NCBI RefSeq assembly: GCF_005221325.1
Contig: NZ_CP039889.1
Coordinates: 744,001-808,000 of the forward strand
DNA: 64,000 nucleotides
Direction: 5' to 3'
Source: Agrobacterium tumefaciens
GTDB lineage: Bacteria; Pseudomonadota; Alphaproteobacteria; Rhizobiales; Rhizobiaceae
In this document: positions 62,633 through 64,000 of the stretch, piece by piece
How the letters are laid out: every line of letters begins with the position of its first letter
How positions within the stretch are numbered: the stretch's first letter is position 1
The notes under the pieces: generated by a model
What the model was told of the DNA's origin: nothing
The model's input: only the letters and a program-made list of their open reading frames with translations
Databases searched by the model: none
Made by a program: the position numbers and the translations under genes

Positions 62633-64000
62633 TCAGAGCGGAATAGTATCGTGTTTCTTCCAGCGTGTTTCGACGCTCTTGTTGCGCAGCGACGCAAACG
62701 CACGAGCGATGCGGCGGCGCGAGGAATGCGGCATGATCACCTCATCGATGAAACCGCGCTCTGCCGCGACGAAGGGATTGGCAAAACGCTCCTCATATTC
62801 TTTTGTGCGCGCGGCAATCTTCTCGGGATCGGCAAGCTCGGACCGGTAGAGGATTTCCGCCGCGCCCTTCGCGCCCATGACGGCGATTTCTGCCGTTGGC
62901 CAGGCGTAATTGACATCCGCGCCGATATGTTTCGAGGCCATCACGTCATAAGCACCGCCATAGGCCTTGCGGGTGATCAGCGTCACCATCGGCACCGTCG
63001 CCTCCGAATAGGCGAACAGAAGTTTTGCGCCGTGCTTGATGACGCCGCCATATTCCTGTGCCGTGCCGGGCAGGAAACCCGGCACATCCACCAGCGTCAG
63101 CAGCGGAATATTGAAGGCATCGCAAAATCGCACGAAACGGGCGGCCTTGCGTGAACTGTCGATATCGAGGCAGCCGGCCAGCACCATCGGCTGGTTGGCG
63201 ACAACCCCCACCGTCTGGCCTTCGAGACGGATGAAGCCGGTGATGATGTTGCGGGCAAAGGCTTCCTGCAACTCGAAGAAATCACCCTCATCGGCCAGCG
63301 CGTTGATCAGTTCCTTCATATCATAGGGTTTGTTGGAACTATCGGGAATCAACGTGTCGAGACGTGCTTCCAGCCGCGCTGGATCATCTTGGAACGGCCG
63401 GACGGGCGGCTTTTCGCGATTGTTGAGCGGCAGGAAATCAAACAGCAGCCGCACATGCTCCAGCGTCTCGATGTCGTTTTCATAAGCGCCATCGGCGACC
63501 GAGGATTTTTTCGTATGGGTGGAGGCCCCGCCCAGTTCTTCGGCCGTGACAATCTCGTTCGTCACCGTCTTCACCACATCCGGCCCGGTCACGAACATGT
63601 AGGAGGTGTCACGCACCATGAAGATGAAATCGGTCATGGCGGGCGAATAGACCGCTCCACCGGCACACGGCCCCATGATGACCGATATCTGCGGCACGAC
63701 GCCGGAGGCGATGACATTGCGCTTGAAGACATCGGCATAACCGCCGAGCGAGGCGACACCCTCCTGGATTCTGGCACCACCGCTGTCGTTGAGGCCTATC
63801 ACCGGCGCGCCGTTGCGCACCGCCATATCCATGATCTTGCAGATTTTCTGGGCATGAGTTTCCGACAGCGAACCGCCAAGCACGGTGAAATCCTGAGAAA
63901 ACACGTAGACCTGCCGGCCATTGATGGTGCCCCAGCCGGTCACGACGCCATCGCCGGCGATCTTCTGGCTCGCCATGCCGAAATCCACCGCACGGTGGGT
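62633..64000 (-). CDS. pccB: Propionyl-CoA carboxylase beta subunit, 5' end beyond window
   Basis: This carboxyltransferase reads into the window edge and lacks only a short N-terminus; the first visible residues are [24 protein letters not shown]. Landmarks are [43 protein letters not shown] (read [23 protein letters not shown]) and [54 protein letters not shown]. It moves the carboxyl group from biotin to propionyl-CoA. Together with PccA it makes methylmalonyl-CoA for the epimerase and mutase. Confidence 0.93.
   Translation of the reverse strand, partial: THRAVDFGMASQKIAGDGVVTGWGTINGRQVYVFSQDFTVLGGSLSETHAQKICKIMDMAVRNGAPVIGLNDSGGARIQEGVASLGGYADVFKRNVIASGVVPQISVIMGPCAGGAVYSPAMTDFIFMVRDTSYMFVTGPDVVKTVTNEIVTAEELGGASTHTKKSSVADGAYENDIETLEHVRLLFDFLPLNNREKPPVRPFQDDPARLEARLDTLIPDSSNKPYDMKELINALADEGDFFELQEAFARNIITGFIRLEGQTVGVVANQPMVLAGCLDIDSSRKAARFVRFCDAFNIPLLTLVDVPGFLPGTAQEYGGVIKHGAKLLFAYSEATVPMVTLITRKAYGGAYDVMASKHIGADVNYAWPTAEIAVMGAKGAAEILYRSELADPEKIAARTKEYEERFANPFVAAERGFIDEVIMPHSSRRRIARAFASLRNKSVETRWKKHDTIPL

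Overview
The window looks like a chromosomal segment of a Rhizobiaceae alphaproteobacterium, most likely Agrobacterium/Rhizobium. This rests on high GC, rhizobial-type proteins (BTLCP transglutaminase-like protease, FCD GntR and ROK repressors next to sugar ABC operons, an ExoP-like tyrosine kinase, a DhaK-DhaL fusion, single-chain methylmalonyl-CoA mutase) and general gene style. I did not run a database search, so the genus is an inference. No rRNA, tRNA, CRISPR array, transposase or integrase was recognised.

Layout. (1) 1-6907: a carbohydrate or polyol locus. A GntR repressor, an SDR dehydrogenase and a mannitol/fructuronate-type dehydrogenase (cut by the window edge) face a divergent sugar ABC importer; a perfect palindrome lies between them. 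(2) 7174-17237: mixed single genes: DsbB-like protein, HNH endonuclease, small secreted proteins, BTLCP protease, metallophosphatase, dihydroxyacetone kinase, ArsB-type transporter, a large anchored envelope protein and a DUF2161 nuclease-fold protein. (3) 17440-40848: a surface polysaccharide island with five glycosyltransferases, a pyruvyltransferase, a Wzx-type flippase, two Wzy/WaaL-type membrane proteins, an acyltransferase, a Wzc/ExoP-like tyrosine kinase, a Tat-exported glycoside hydrolase, an SGNH esterase and a GH16 glycanase with an RTX-like N-terminus. A GreA-like gene is embedded in it. Two very short ORFs with good ribosome sites overlap the starts of the flippase and SGNH genes. 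(4) 40925-43285: a TIM-barrel isomerase/epimerase, a decayed gene end and two unknown genes. (5) 43482-49831: the most unusual locus. A BTAD/TPR regulator, an unknown 142-residue protein, a YcaO enzyme, TfuA and a deiminase-fold enzyme follow one another with overlapping or near-overlapping ends; an XRE regulator and a small protein follow. (6) 50032-54741: a xylose-type ABC importer with a divergent ROK repressor and a strong operator. (7) 54761-64000: glycerol-3-phosphate dehydrogenase, then a propionyl-CoA to succinyl-CoA pathway (epimerase, mutase, carboxylase alpha and beta) with a YghU-type thiol reductase and a small unknown gene interleaved.

How they work together. The sugar importers feed central metabolism under local repressors. 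DhaKL and GlpD both lead into the triose phosphate pool. The pcc-mutase-epimerase set converts propionyl-CoA to succinyl-CoA. The polysaccharide island holds assembly, polymerisation, export control, decoration and trimming functions, but no priming sugar transferase or outer-membrane export protein was seen, so it probably relies on genes elsewhere. The YcaO/TfuA/deiminase operon resembles a peptide-modifying (RiPP-type) pathway whose substrate is not obvious; joining a thioamidation-type pair to an arginine-deiminase-fold enzyme is the best candidate for a new system here.
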